Assembly: GCA_015075645.1 (NCBI GenBank)
Contig: JABTUF010000001.1
Location: forward strand, 682,001-746,000
DNA from: Burkholderiales bacterium
Lineage (GTDB): Bacteria > Pseudomonadota > Gammaproteobacteria > Burkholderiales > Casimicrobiaceae
DNA length: 64,000 nt
Reading direction: 5' to 3'
Below, one piece after another: positions 34,299 through 43,300 of this stretch; the first letter of the stretch is position 1; each line of letters begins with the position of its first letter. Under the pieces are notes generated by a model. That model ran no database searches, was not told where the DNA came from, and saw nothing but the letters and a program-made list of their open reading frames with translations. Made by a program: the position numbers and the translations under genes.

Positions 34299-34746
34299 CG
34301 AGCCACCCCTGCAGGATCGCCTGCGCGGCGACGCGGTCGCGCACCGCGCGCGCGCGCGGGCCGGACACGCCCGCCTCGTCCAGCAGCGCGGACGCCGCGA
34401 GCGTCGTGTGCCGCTCGTCCGCGTAGTCGATCGGAAGCCCGGTGCGTCCGGCGAGCCTGCGGCCGAAGCGGCGCGCCTGCTCGGTCATCGCGTGCGGTGT
34501 GCCGTCGGCGTGGACCGGCAGACCCACGACCAGGCGCGACGGTCGCCACTCCGCGATGAGCGCGGCGATCGCCGCGAAGCGCTCGGCGTCGCGTTCGCGC
34601 TCGATCGTCGCGAGCGGGTGCGCGAGGCGAGTCGCGAGGTCGCCCACCGCCACGCCGATGCGGCGGGTACCGAAATCGAATGCGAGCACGGTGCCGTCGG
34701 CGAGCGCCGCGGCGCCCGACGCGAGGTCAGGCGTGCCCGGCGCCAT
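34288..34746 (-). CDS. ruvX: Holliday junction resolvase-like protein RuvX (YqgF)
   Basis: A 152-residue RNase H-fold protein of the YqgF family. It has roles in 16S rRNA 5'-end processing and possibly recombination. The first catalytic Asp is in [26 protein letters not shown] and the C-terminal [11 protein letters not shown] carry the other acidic residues. The start overlaps the yqgE end by 20 bp and the stop overlaps pyrR by 11 bp. The yqgE-ruvX pair is widely conserved in proteobacteria. Confidence 0.95.
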   Translation of the reverse strand: MAPGTPDLASGAAALADGTVLAFDFGTRRIGVAVGDLATRLAHPLATIERERDAERFAAIAALIAEWRPSRLVVGLPVHADGTPHAMTEQARRFGRRLAGRTGLPIDYADERHTTLAASALLDEAGVSGPRARAVRDRVAAQAILQGWLDDR

Positions 34747-35278
34747 CGGAGAGGCGCGAGAAGTCGATGCCGAGCTTCGACATCGCGGCGGGCAGGCGCC
34801 GATCCGCCGGCACGCCGAACAGCACGTCGGCGTCGGCGTCGACGGTGAGCCACGCGTTCTGCGCGAGCTCCTGCTCGAGCTGGCCCGCCGACCATCCGGC
34901 GTAGCCCAGCGACACGAGGACGTCGCGCGGGCCTTCGCCTCGCGCGAGCGCCTCGAGGACGTCCTTCGAGGTCGTGAGGCCGAGATCGTCGGACACCGCG
35001 AGCGTCGACTGCCAGTTGCCGAGGGGACGGTGCAGCACGAAACCGCGGTCCATCTGCACCGGGCCGCCGTAGAGCACCGGCGAGCGCGACAGCGGCGTGT
35101 CGGGCAGCTCGACCTCGATCTGCTCGAACAGCGAGGAGAGCGTCATCTCGATCGGACGGTTGACGACGATGCCGAGCGCGCCGTCCTCGTTGTGCTCGCA
35201 GACGAACGTCAGGGTATGGGCGAAATGCGGATCGGCCATGGCGGGCATGGCGATCAGGAAGTGGTGGGTCAGGTTCAT
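34727..35278 (-). CDS. yqgE: YqgE/AlgH family protein
   Basis: A 183-residue soluble protein of unknown molecular function (UPF0301). The typical start [22 protein letters not shown] and [16 protein letters not shown] are clear. [16 protein letters not shown] and [22 protein letters not shown] are further signatures. The frame is open much further upstream, but homology begins at the chosen ATG and a TACAAT promoter hexamer lies 24 bp before it. It is first in the yqgE-ruvX-pyrR-pyrB-pyrX operon. Confidence 0.93.
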   Translation of the reverse strand: MNLTHHFLIAMPAMADPHFAHTLTFVCEHNEDGALGIVVNRPIEMTLSSLFEQIEVELPDTPLSRSPVLYGGPVQMDRGFVLHRPLGNWQSTLAVSDDLGLTTSKDVLEALARGEGPRDVLVSLGYAGWSAGQLEQELAQNAWLTVDADADVLFGVPADRRLPAAMSKLGIDFSRLSDGAGHA

Positions 35279-35301
35279 CGCGGTCGTACCCACGGTGACG
35301 C

Positions 35302-35307
35302 ATTGTA
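35302..35307 (-). promoter_or_regulatory. Putative -10 element of the yqgE-pyr operon
   Basis: TACAAT on the minus strand, followed by GCG, 24 bp before the yqgE ATG. No clear -35 was seen. Confidence 0.45.
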
Positions 35308-35450
35308 ATCGCCCCGACTCCGCCGGACAATGCGACGTCCGGCCGAGGGTACTGCCGACGGCTGGATCGTCGATTTCCGACGATGGCGCCCCGCCTTCCC
35401 GCGGAACGAGCATCCGGGCCTCCCGGTCGAGGCAAGACGAAGGATCAACA

Positions 35451-35945
35451 CTGATACGCGCGCGCACGCCGGTCATCGCGATCCTCGCGTCGTGGCTCGC
35501 CGCATGGCCGCCGGCGGACGCCGCCGATGCGCTCGTGCAACTCGACCCGTTCGCGCAGGCGACGGGCGGCCATCCGCATTGCCCCGCGCCCGCACCGCCG
35601 CTGATGACGCGCGAGCAGGTGGAGCGCTCGGCGCACGCGCGCGCCGAGCGTGGCACCCGTTGCGCGATGGAAGGCGCCTGCGAGCCGGGCGGCGCGTACC
35701 GGCGCGACCCGGAGATCAACGAGGCGGCGCGCGCGGCGATCGCCGCCGACCCGCGCTTCGCCTCCGCCTCGGTGTGGCTCACCACCTCGCGCGGCCGGGT
35801 AACGCTGCAGGGCTGCGTGCGCGACGCCGCGCAGCGCTTCGCGCTCGAGGAATTCGTGCGCGGGCTGCCGCGCGTCGTGCGCGTCTTCAACGAGACGCGC
35901 AGCGTTCCGGTTCGTGTTCCGCCACCGCGGCGGCCGGTGCCCTGA
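35451..35945 (+). CDS. Exported BON-domain protein
   Basis: A protein of about 164 residues with a signal peptide ([21 protein letters not shown]) and a C-terminal BON domain. The domain runs from [18 protein letters not shown] through [16 protein letters not shown] to [13 protein letters not shown], the usual pattern of short BON repeats that associate with phospholipid or the envelope. No ATG, GTG or TTG is available in frame near the signal peptide. The CTG at 35451, preceded by AAGGA, is the best start; the nearest in-frame ATG is more than 200 bp upstream and gives a non-homologous leader. Cysteines in [14 protein letters not shown] and GCV could form disulfides. It is divergent from yqgE. 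Confidence 0.7.
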   Translation: MIRARTPVIAILASWLAAWPPADAADALVQLDPFAQATGGHPHCPAPAPPLMTREQVERSAHARAERGTRCAMEGACEPGGAYRRDPEINEAARAAIAADPRFASASVWLTTSRGRVTLQGCVRDAAQRFALEEFVRGLPRVVRVFNETRSVPVRVPPPRRPVP

Positions 35946-35992
35946 TCGCCCGCGCGCCGCCGCATCGGGCGTTGCCCGCGGAGCGGACGGCG

Positions 35993-36340
35993 CTAGCGCG
36001 AGCGGCCGTCGAACTTCGTAACCGGGATCGCGTCGAGGTCGATGCCCTCGAGGCAGCGGATATTGACGGCGGCCGTCGGCGTGTCGTCGCGGCCGGGCGC
36101 CTCGCCGTAGACGTGGATGCCGCACACCGGGCAGAACCGGTGCGCGATGACGTGCTTGTGGAACCTGTAGGTGCTCGCGTTCTCGTCGGGCGTCGACAAG
36201 GTCAGCGACGCGCGCGGCACGAACCACATCAGGATTCCCTTGCGGCGGCAGATCGAGCAGTTGCACTCGACCGCCCCGTCGAGCGTTCCTTCGACGCGGA
36301 ACGCGACGCGCCCGCAGTGGCAGCTTCCTTCGTAGGTCAT
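35993..36340 (-). CDS. GFA-family (CENP-V/GFA domain) zinc protein
   Basis: A 115-residue protein of the glutathione-dependent formaldehyde-activating family. It has the structural zinc ligands CHCG (Cys7, Cys9), the catalytic zinc set CNCSIC (Cys26, Cys28, Cys31), and a later FCPVCGIHVYG pair, all intact. Most members have uncharacterised substrates; spontaneous glutathione-formaldehyde condensation is only one proposal. The start is fixed by homology at MTYEGSCHCG. It is on the same strand as the AHSA1 and arsR genes but nearly 100 bp downstream, so cotranscription is uncertain. Confidence 0.9.
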   Translation of the reverse strand: MTYEGSCHCGRVAFRVEGTLDGAVECNCSICRRKGILMWFVPRASLTLSTPDENASTYRFHKHVIAHRFCPVCGIHVYGEAPGRDDTPTAAVNIRCLEGIDLDAIPVTKFDGRSR

Positions 36341-36437
36341 GCGTATGCTCCGTTGCGTTGCGCCGACGCTCGCGCGGCGATCGAGCAGCCACGGGAGCGA
36401 TTCCCGCGCTCCGCACCCGTGGCCCGCCCCGAAGTCG

Positions 36438-36881
36438 TCAGGCGTTGCGCAGGGCGAATCGCGCGAGCCCCTCGAGGCACGCGGTCCAGCCTTCGCGGTG
36501 CTCGCCGACCGCGACCTCGGTCGGCAGCTTCTCGTGCGTGACGACGACCTCGGTACCACCGGTCCGCGCGAGGAAGTCTACCGTAACGAGCGAACCGTGG
36601 TCGCCCGCGTAGGGCGAGTTCCAGGTGAACACGAGGCGATGGGGGCGCTCGATCGTCGCGAAGACGCCGCGATGCGGCACCGACTGCCCCGGCATGTGCA
36701 TGACGATCTCGAACGCGCCACCGACGCGCGCGTCGAGCGTGACATCGCTTGGCCGCGACGGGTCCGCGCGCATCCACGCGGAGAGCGCCTTCGGGTCGAG
36801 CCACGCGTCGAACAGGTCCTGCGCGCGCGCCGCGATCGTGCGGCGGACGACCAGCTTGTCTGCGACTGCGGTAGAACTCAT
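36438..36881 (-). CDS. SRPBCC / AHSA1-like ligand-binding protein
   Basis: A 147-residue helix-grip protein of the activator-of-Hsp90-ATPase-1-like family. The typical pattern RTIAARAQDLFDAWLDPKALSAWM starts the fold; FEIVMHMPGQSVPHRGVFATIERPHRLVFTW and the C-terminal HREGWTACLEGLARF complete it. It binds an unknown hydrophobic ligand. A strong AAGGAG precedes the ATG, and the ATG overlaps the arsR stop by 4 bp, so the two are translationally coupled. ArsR-AHSA1 pairs are common in proteobacteria. Confidence 0.9.
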   Translation of the reverse strand: MSSTAVADKLVVRRTIAARAQDLFDAWLDPKALSAWMRADPSRPSDVTLDARVGGAFEIVMHMPGQSVPHRGVFATIERPHRLVFTWNSPYAGDHGSLVTVDFLARTGGTEVVVTHEKLPTEVAVGEHREGWTACLEGLARFALRNA

Positions 36882-37234
36882 CGTGTTCTCCTTCGTGGCG
36901 GGCGTTTCGCGCCCCGGGTGACGTAGGTGTCGAGCGCTTCGAGCCGCGCTTCCCAGAACGCGCGGTAGTGCTCGATCCAGGCAGCGGCCTCGGCGAGCGG
37001 AGCGGCGTCGAGCGACAGCAGGTGCTCGCGCCCGCGCACGGTGCGCCGGACGAGCCCCGCCCGCTCCAGCGCGCGGATGTGCTTCGAGGTCGAGTTGAGC
37101 GAAATCGGGAACGCCGCCGCGAGGTCGGTCACGCGCGCGTCGCACCGGGCGAGCCGCGCGAGGATCGCGCGGCGCGTCGGGTCGGCGAGTGCACCCAGAG
37201 TTGCGTCGAGGCGGCTCGATTGATATTCACCCAT
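36878..37234 (-). CDS. ArsR-family transcriptional regulator
   Basis: A 118-residue winged-helix repressor. The recognition region is ALADPTRRAILARLARCDARVTDLAAAFPISLNSTSKHIRALERAGLVRRTVRGREHLL, split here as DNA-contact helices at about residues 33-60. The metal-binding ELCVCD motif of arsenic sensors is absent, so it belongs to the metal-independent group that pairs with AHSA1 genes. It probably represses its own operon through the palindrome at 37223-37246, which includes its start codon. The promoter geometry leaves essentially no leader, so the mRNA is likely leaderless. Confidence 0.92.
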   Translation of the reverse strand: MGEYQSSRLDATLGALADPTRRAILARLARCDARVTDLAAAFPISLNSTSKHIRALERAGLVRRTVRGREHLLSLDAAPLAEAAAWIEHYRAFWEARLEALDTYVTRGAKRPPRRRTR

Positions 37235-37246
37235 GTGGGTGAATAT
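37223..37246. promoter_or_regulatory. ArsR operator palindrome overlapping the start codon
   Basis: Perfect 11-bp arms ATATTCACCCA and its complement are separated by 2 bp. It overlaps most of the -10 box, the expected transcription start and the arsR ATG. This is the kind of 12-2-12 dyad bound by ArsR-family dimers. Confidence 0.8.
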
Positions 37247-37270
37247 ATTTCGATGCGAAGGCCTTGTCAA
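37242..37270 (-). promoter_or_regulatory. arsR promoter
   Basis: On the minus strand a perfect -35 TTGACA (37270-37265), 17 bp and -10 TATATT (37247-37242). It is the best sigma-70 promoter in the window. The ATG begins 8 nt after the -10 box. Confidence 0.85.
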
Positions 37271-37332
37271 GCGGTGCGAACGGGAACGGGGTTCCGACGG
37301 CGAGGAGGTCGGGCAGGAGCACAGCTCAACCC

Positions 37333-37472
37333 GTAGGTCGGCCTTCAGGCCGACGCTGTTCCGTCGCATCGGCACACATCCCGTCGGGCTGAAGCCCGAC
37401 CCACCAGGCGTCGCGCTTGTCGGGCTGAAGCCCGACCCACAACTCATCCCGTAGGTCGGCCTTCAGGCCGAC
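37333..37472. repeat. Mosaic hairpin cluster 1 (4 copies of a 22-bp palindrome)
   Basis: Copies at 37333-37354, 37383-37404, 37419-37440 and 37451-37472 in orientation +, -, -, +. Two stem versions alternate: TCGGCC-TTCA-GGCCGA and TCGGGC-TTCA-GCCCGA. The spacer after the first copy contains CGCATCGGCAC, shared with the cluster at 63437. The whole gap from 37271 to 37580 contains no gene. Confidence 0.9.
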
Positions 37473-37580
37473 GCTTCGTTGCCCGAGGGGTCAGATCCTC
37501 ACGGCGATCCAGTCCGGGGTTGCGGCACGAATCCACCCCCGCATCACGCGGGCCGCAGCGAGCGCTCCGGCCTGCCGCGA

Positions 37581-39635
37581 TCAATCCTCCTCGTGTTTCC
37601 GGTGCTTCGCGTACTCGGCGGCGAGCTGCTGCTGGACGTTGGGCGGCGCCTGCTCGTAGCGCGCGAGCGCCATCGTGTAGCTGCCATGGCCGCCGGTGAA
37701 CGCCTTGAGACGCGACCCGTAGCCGTCGAGTTCGGCGAGCGGCGCGGTGCCGATCACCGCGAGCGCGCCCGCGGCGAGCGACTGCGTGCCGGTCACCTGC
37801 CCCCGCCGCGACGAGAGGTCGCCCGCGATGTCGCCCATCTTCTCGGCCGGGCAGTGCACCTCGAGGTTCACGATCGGCTCGAGCACGATCGGCCGCGCCT
37901 TCGAGATCGCGTCGAGGAACGCCTTCTTGCCCGCCGACACGAACGCGACCTCCTTGCTGTCGACCGCATGGCTCTTGCCGTCGTAGACGATCACGCGCAC
38001 GTCCTGCAGCGGAAAGCCCGCCACGGGGCCGGCGGTGAGCACCTGCTCGACGCCCTTCTGCACCGCCGGGATGAACTGCGTCGGAATCGTGCCGCCCTTC
38101 ACCTCGTCGACGAACTCGAAGCCCGAGCCGCGGGCGAGCGGCTCGATGCGCAGGTACACCTCGCCGAACTGGCCCGCGCCGCCGGTCTGCTTCTTGTGCC
38201 GGTGGTGGCCTTCCGCCTTGCCGGTGACCGTCTCGCGGTAGGGAATGCGCGGCGGGCGCGTCTCGACCTCGAGCTTGAACTGGCTCGCCATCCGGTCGAG
38301 CGTCGAGCGCAGGTGCAACTCGCCCAGGCCGCGCAGCACCGTCTCGTTCAGCGTCGTGTCGTGCTCGACCGCGAGCGTCGGGTCCTCGGCGCACATCTTG
38401 TGCAGCACGTCGGAGAGCCGCTGCTCGTCGCCGCGGCGCTTCGGCGCGATCGCGACGCCGTGCATCGGCTTCGGAAACGCGAGCGGCGCCATGTGGATGC
38501 GGTCCTCGTCGTGCGAGTCGTGCAGCACGCAGTCGAAGGTGATCTCGTCGACCTTCGCGATGGCCGCGATGTCGCCCGGCACCGCTCGGTCGACCTCGAC
38601 GTGCTTGCCCCCCTGCAGCATCAGCAGGTGGCCGACCTTGAACGCCTTCTTGCTCTCGCCGACGTAGAGCTGCGTGTCCTTCGTCATCGTCCCCTGGTGG
38701 ACGCGGAACACGCCGAGCTTGCCGACGAACGGATCGACGACGACCTTGAACACGTGCGCGAGCACGTGCTTCGTCGGATCGGGTTCGGAGCGGAACTCGA
38801 CGGCCGCGGCGCCCTCGCCCTTGGTGAACATCGGCGGATTGCCCTCCGACGGATTCGGCCCGAGCTTCACCAGCACGTCCAGCAGTTCGGCGACGCCCGC
38901 GCCGGTGCGCGCCGACACGAAGCACACCGGCACGAGGTGGCCCTCGCGCAGCGCCTTCTCGAACGGCGCGTGCAGTTGCTCCGCCTCGATCGACTCGCCC
39001 TGCTCGAGGTACTTCGCCATCAGGTCCTCGTCGACCTCGATCACCTGGTCGACCAGCGCCTGGTGCGCCTCGGCGACCGAGGAGAAATCGGCCTCGCCGG
39101 AAGGGTTGAAGAAGCAGTCGACCACGCGCTTGCCGCCGTCGGCCGGAAGGTTGATCGGCAGGCACTCGCTGCCGTACGCGGCGCGGATCGACGCGAGCAC
39201 CGCGGGGAGGTCGACGTTCTCCGCGTCGATCCGGTTGACGATCACGATCCGGCACAGGTGCCGCTCGGCCGCCCACTGCATCATGCGCGAGGTGATCATC
39301 TCGAGGCCGGTCGACGCATTGACGACCACCGCGGCGGTCTCGACCGCGTCGAGCGCGCCGATCGCCTGACCGATGAAGTCGGGGAATCCGGGCGTGTCGA
39401 TCAGGTGAACGCGCGCCTCGGGCGTGTCGAGGTGGAGCATCGACGCGCGCAGCGAATGCAGGTACTGCTTTTCGAGCGGGTCGAAGTCGGACACGGTCGT
39501 GCCCTTCTCGACGCTGCCGGCCTGCTGAATGGCTCCGGCCTTGACGAGCAGCGCCTCGGCGAGCGTCGTCTTGCCGCAGCCGCCGTGGCCCACGAGAGCC
39601 ACGGTGCGAATGCTGGGGGTGGCGTAGTCCGCCAT
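37581..39635 (-). CDS. Elongation factor G-like protein (EF-G paralogue)
   Basis: A 684-residue translational-GTPase-like protein with all EF-G domains. The P-loop GHGGCGKT is at 16-23. The G-domain departs from EF-G: the switch I RGITI is QYLHSL, the DTPGH catalytic His is Phe84 (DTPGFPDF), and NKxD is NRID at 134-137. Domains III-V follow (GLGELHLRSTLDRM, AEGHHRHKKQTGGAGQFGEVYLRIEP, SSRRGQVTG near the C-terminus). The protein may bind GTP but probably hydrolyses it poorly, as with other FusA2-type paralogues; its cellular role is not known. GAGGAG precedes the ATG. It is not in an str operon, so it is not the housekeeping fusA. Confidence 0.9.
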   Translation of the reverse strand: MADYATPSIRTVALVGHGGCGKTTLAEALLVKAGAIQQAGSVEKGTTVSDFDPLEKQYLHSLRASMLHLDTPEARVHLIDTPGFPDFIGQAIGALDAVETAAVVVNASTGLEMITSRMMQWAAERHLCRIVIVNRIDAENVDLPAVLASIRAAYGSECLPINLPADGGKRVVDCFFNPSGEADFSSVAEAHQALVDQVIEVDEDLMAKYLEQGESIEAEQLHAPFEKALREGHLVPVCFVSARTGAGVAELLDVLVKLGPNPSEGNPPMFTKGEGAAAVEFRSEPDPTKHVLAHVFKVVVDPFVGKLGVFRVHQGTMTKDTQLYVGESKKAFKVGHLLMLQGGKHVEVDRAVPGDIAAIAKVDEITFDCVLHDSHDEDRIHMAPLAFPKPMHGVAIAPKRRGDEQRLSDVLHKMCAEDPTLAVEHDTTLNETVLRGLGELHLRSTLDRMASQFKLEVETRPPRIPYRETVTGKAEGHHRHKKQTGGAGQFGEVYLRIEPLARGSGFEFVDEVKGGTIPTQFIPAVQKGVEQVLTAGPVAGFPLQDVRVIVYDGKSHAVDSKEVAFVSAGKKAFLDAISKARPIVLEPIVNLEVHCPAEKMGDIAGDLSSRRGQVTGTQSLAAGALAVIGTAPLAELDGYGSRLKAFTGGHGSYTMALARYEQAPPNVQQQLAAEYAKHRKHEED

Positions 39636-39883
39636 GGTCTCCTCCGTTGCCTGGGATGGGGGTTCGCGGTGATGCCGGTACTCGGGGACGCAGGAGCCCG
39701 CGCGGGCTCGGGATGCCCGCCCAAGGGCTTCCGGGGCGTCGGGTCGCGTCCATGGTAGCGCGCATCGCGCCGCGCGTCGTGCGGCGGTGCACAGCCGCCC
39801 GGCGGACCCGGAGACCGCGGCGAGGTTCCCTTTCGGCCGACGCCGGGGCACCATGAGGGTCAGCCCCGTTCCGAGGAATCGAC

Positions 39884-40339
39884 GTGCCTCTTCGAGACTC
39901 TCCCGGTTTCCCGTCACGCCCGCCGGTCGCGCGCCTGGCGGCGGCGCTGGCGGTTTGCGCCTGCGCGTGCTGGCCGCTCGTCGCCCGGTCGCAGGCCATC
40001 GTCCCCTCCACGCTCGTGCAGGTCGTGCCCGGCGCGAACGCCGTCGCGCTGGAAGGCACCCTCAAGGGGCCGAATCTCGGCGCACGCGACTACGTCGTGC
40101 GGCTGGAGGGCGGCCGCACGATGCGCGTGGCGCTGGAGACGAAGTCGCCCGACACCGGGTTCGCCGTCCTCGACCCGTACGGCGGCACGATCCATCGAAA
40201 CCAGGCGAACCGGGGCAACTCGTGGAGCGGACGACTGCCCGAGCCCGGCGAGTACCGGGTGCGCGTGACCCTCTCCGACGAGGCCGCGCAAAGGGCCGCA
40301 GGCGCGGCCTACACGCTGCGCATTTCGGTTGAGCGTTGA
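39884..40339 (+). CDS. Secreted protein with PPC-like beta domain
   Basis: A 151-residue exported protein. A basic start is followed by a hydrophobic core VARLAAALAVCACACWPLVARSQA, so the signal peptide ends near residue 37. The remaining about 115 residues are beta-rich, with YVVRLEGGRTMRVALETKSPDTGFAVLDPYG and LPEPGEYRVRVTL. This resembles pre-peptidase C-terminal (PPC)-type jelly-roll domains found on secreted proteins. The function is unknown. It is divergent from the EF-G-like gene across 248 bp, and converges on pilL with a heptamer array in between. Confidence 0.7.
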   Translation: MPLRDSPGFPSRPPVARLAAALAVCACACWPLVARSQAIVPSTLVQVVPGANAVALEGTLKGPNLGARDYVVRLEGGRTMRVALETKSPDTGFAVLDPYGGTIHRNQANRGNSWSGRLPEPGEYRVRVTLSDEAAQRAAGAAYTLRISVER

Positions 40340-40341
40340 CC

Positions 40342-40376
40342 GTCGGACGTCGGACGTCGAACGTCGAACGTCGAAC
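40342..40376. repeat. Heptamer array between converging stop codons
   Basis: Five perfect 7-bp units: GTCGGAC twice, GTCGAAC three times. The 41 bp between the stop of the secreted protein gene (40339) and the stop of pilL (40381) consist almost entirely of this array. Confidence 0.85.
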
Positions 40377-40380
40377 CTGC

Positions 40381-43300
40381 CTACACGAGTTCGAGCATTT
40401 CGCGCAGGCTCTTGAGGAGGTCCTCTTCCTGGTAGGGCTTGCCGAGGTAGAGGTCGACGCCGAGTTCGCGCGCGAGATTGCGGTGCTTCTCGGCGGTGCG
40501 CGACGTGATCATGATGATCGGCACGTGCTGGTGCTTCGCGTCGGCCTTGATCGTCCGGGTGAACTCGAAGCCGTCCATGCGCGGCATCTCGATGTCGAGC
40601 AGGATGACGTCGGGCGTCTGCTCGCCGAGCACCTGGAGGGCGTCGATCCCGTCCTTCGCCGTCACGACGTCGAAACCCTCGCGCTGCAGCAGGCGGCTCG
40701 TGATCTTGCGCACGGTGAGCGAGTCGTCGACGATCATGACGAGCGGACGGCTCGGCGCCACGGGCGCGACCGAGCGCACGACACGCGTTTCGGCGTTCGG
40801 TTCGAAGCGCTCGACGTCGGCCCGCTGGGCGAGCGCGACCGGGTTGATGATCAGCACGATCTCGCCGTTGCCGAGCACGGTCGCGCCCGCGATGCCCGAC
40901 ACGCGGGCGAGCTGCGGACCGATGTTCTTGACGACGACTTCCTGGTTTCCCGCCATCTCGTCGACGTGGATGGCGGCGCGCGTCTGGCCCGAGCGCAGGA
41001 GCAGCACCGGGTTGTGCCGCGCGGACTCGGGATTGTGCGCGGCGTCGCCGAGAAGCCGCGGCAGATAGTGGAAGGGGTACCGGCGGCCCTGCCACTCGAT
41101 CTCGCGCGCGATGTAGAGTTGCAGCAGCGCCTCGGGCTTGACCTGCTGCACCTGCTCGACCATCGGCGAGGGCAGGGCCCAGAGCCGGCCACCCGCGCGC
41201 ACGAGCACCGTCTGCGCGACCGCCAGCGTGAGCGGCAGGTAGAGCGTGAAGGTCGTGCCGCGGCCCGGGCGCGTCGCGACCTCGACGCGACCGCCGAGCG
41301 CGGCGATGTCCGCGCGGACGACGTCCATGCCGACGCCGCGGCCCGAGATCTGCGTCACCTTCGAGGTCGTCGTGAAGCCCGGACGGAAGATGCACTCGAC
41401 GAGCTGCGCTTCGGTCGGCTGCGCGTCGGGCGCGACCATGCCGACCTCGACCGCCCGCTGGCGCACGCGCTCGAGGTCGATGCCCCGTCCGTCGTCGTCC
41501 AGTTCGATCATCACTTCGTTGCCGGCCTGGCGCACCGTCAGCGTGATCTCGCCGGTCTCGCGCTTGCCTGCGGCGACGCGCACGTCGCGCGGCTCGAGGC
41601 CGTGGTCGAGCGCATTGCGCAGCAGGTGCTCCAGCGGGCCGACGAGCTTCTCCAGCACCGAGCGGTCGAGCTCGGTCTGCGCTCCGACGATCTCGAGGTT
41701 CGCGCGCTTGTCGAGTTCGCGGGCCGTCGCGCGCAGGATCCGGTAGAGGCGCTCGGACAGGCTGCCGAACGGGACGGTGCGGATCGAGAACAGGCGCTGC
41801 TGCACGTCGCGCGACAGGCGCGCCTGGGCGAGCAGCGCGGCGTCCGCGTCGTCGAGGTTCTTCAACAGCGACTGCTGCACGGTCGACACGTCGTTGACGC
41901 CCTCGGCGAGCGAGCGGGTCAGCTCCTGGAACCGGGTGTAGCGGTCGAACTCGAGCGGGTCGAAGCCCTCCTGCACCGACTGCACCGCGCTCATGCGCGA
42001 TTGGATCTGCGACTCGGCCTGGATCTCGATCTCGCGCACCTGGCCGCGCAGCCGGATCACGCTGCCGGTCAGCTCGAGCAGGTTCGACTTGAGCGCACGG
42101 AGCTCGCCTTCGACGCGCGCGCGGGCGATCGCGACCTCGCCCGCCTCGTTCGCGAGGCGATCGATCAGGTCGGCGCGCACGCGCAGCATCGCGCGCGCCG
42201 CGCTCTCCGTATCCGGCGTGTCGTGCGCGACCGCCGTCGTCGGCGCGGGTGTCGCGGGCGACGCCGGAGCGGTCGCCGCGGCGGGCACGAACGGCAATTC
42301 GGGCGCCACGATCGCGGCAGCCTCGATCGCCGGCGGTTCCACGACTTCGGCCGCCGACAGAGGCGCCGCGGACGAAGTCTCGGGTGCGGGCGGAATCTCG
42401 TCTTCGACCGGCGCGGGCGCGGCGGCCGCCTTCGCCTGCGCGACCCACGGGAGCTCGAGGTTCCGGCGTCCGACGCGCAGGCCGTCGAGCAGGAACGCGA
42501 TGTCGTCCAGGTCGGCGTCGAGCGCCTCGAAGAGGGCGGGCGCGCCGGCGGGCGGCTCCTCGTGCGGCCCGAGCCGCGCTTCCATCCGGTGCGCGAGTTC
42601 TCCCAGCCGCATCGCGCCGGCCATGCGCGCGCTCCCCTTGAACGTGTGCAGCACGCGCCGCAGTTCGGCGGGGGCGGCGCGATCCGACGGGGCGCGCCGC
42701 CAGGCGCGCACCTGTTCGCCGGCCTGCGGGAACAGGACGTCGGCCTCCTCGATGAAGATCGGGAGCACGGTGTCGTCGACCACGTCGCGTACGCCTTCGA
42801 GCGGATCGACGTACGCCGCGGGAACCACGACGTCGGGCAGGGGCACGACCGCGACGGCCGCGGGCGGCTGCACAGGCGCGAACGGCACGACTTCGGCGAG
42901 CACGGTCTCGGTCGGCGCCGGACCGTCCGTGTCGTCCGCCGCGTCTTCCGCCCGCTCGGCGAGCGATTCGATGTCTTCGGGTTCCGCGCTCGCGAGTTCG
43001 CGCCGAAGCGCGTCGAGTTCGGCGTCGGCGAGCGCGCACTCCTCGCCGTCGAACCGGTCGAATCCCTCGCCTGCCTTCACGCGCGAGGCGAGCGCGCGGA
43101 GCGCGGCGACGCCGCGCGCGATCGCCGGCTGGGCTGCGCTCGGCAGCGGGGGGCCGGTCTGCTCGAGCGCCGCCAGCGACAGCTCGAGCGTCTTCGCGAG
43201 CCCCGCGATCAGCGGGAATCCACTGGTGCGATGGATGCCGCACAGCGTGTGCGCCGCCCGGATCATCGCGGACGAGGGCACCGCACCCGGGTCGAACTGC

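Noticed and set aside
35097..35450. Long N-terminal extension of the BON protein from an ATG at 35097
   Set aside because: It would overlap yqgE antisense, bury the signal peptide and give a non-homologous Ser/Arg-rich leader.
39636..39883. Regulatory RNA between the EF-G-like gene and the secreted protein gene
   Set aside because: Only GC-rich DNA with no convincing fold or promoter pair could be seen by eye.
39914..43243. 1109-codon minus-strand frame inside pilL
   Set aside because: It is a shifted frame of the kinase gene, with low-complexity Arg/Gly composition.
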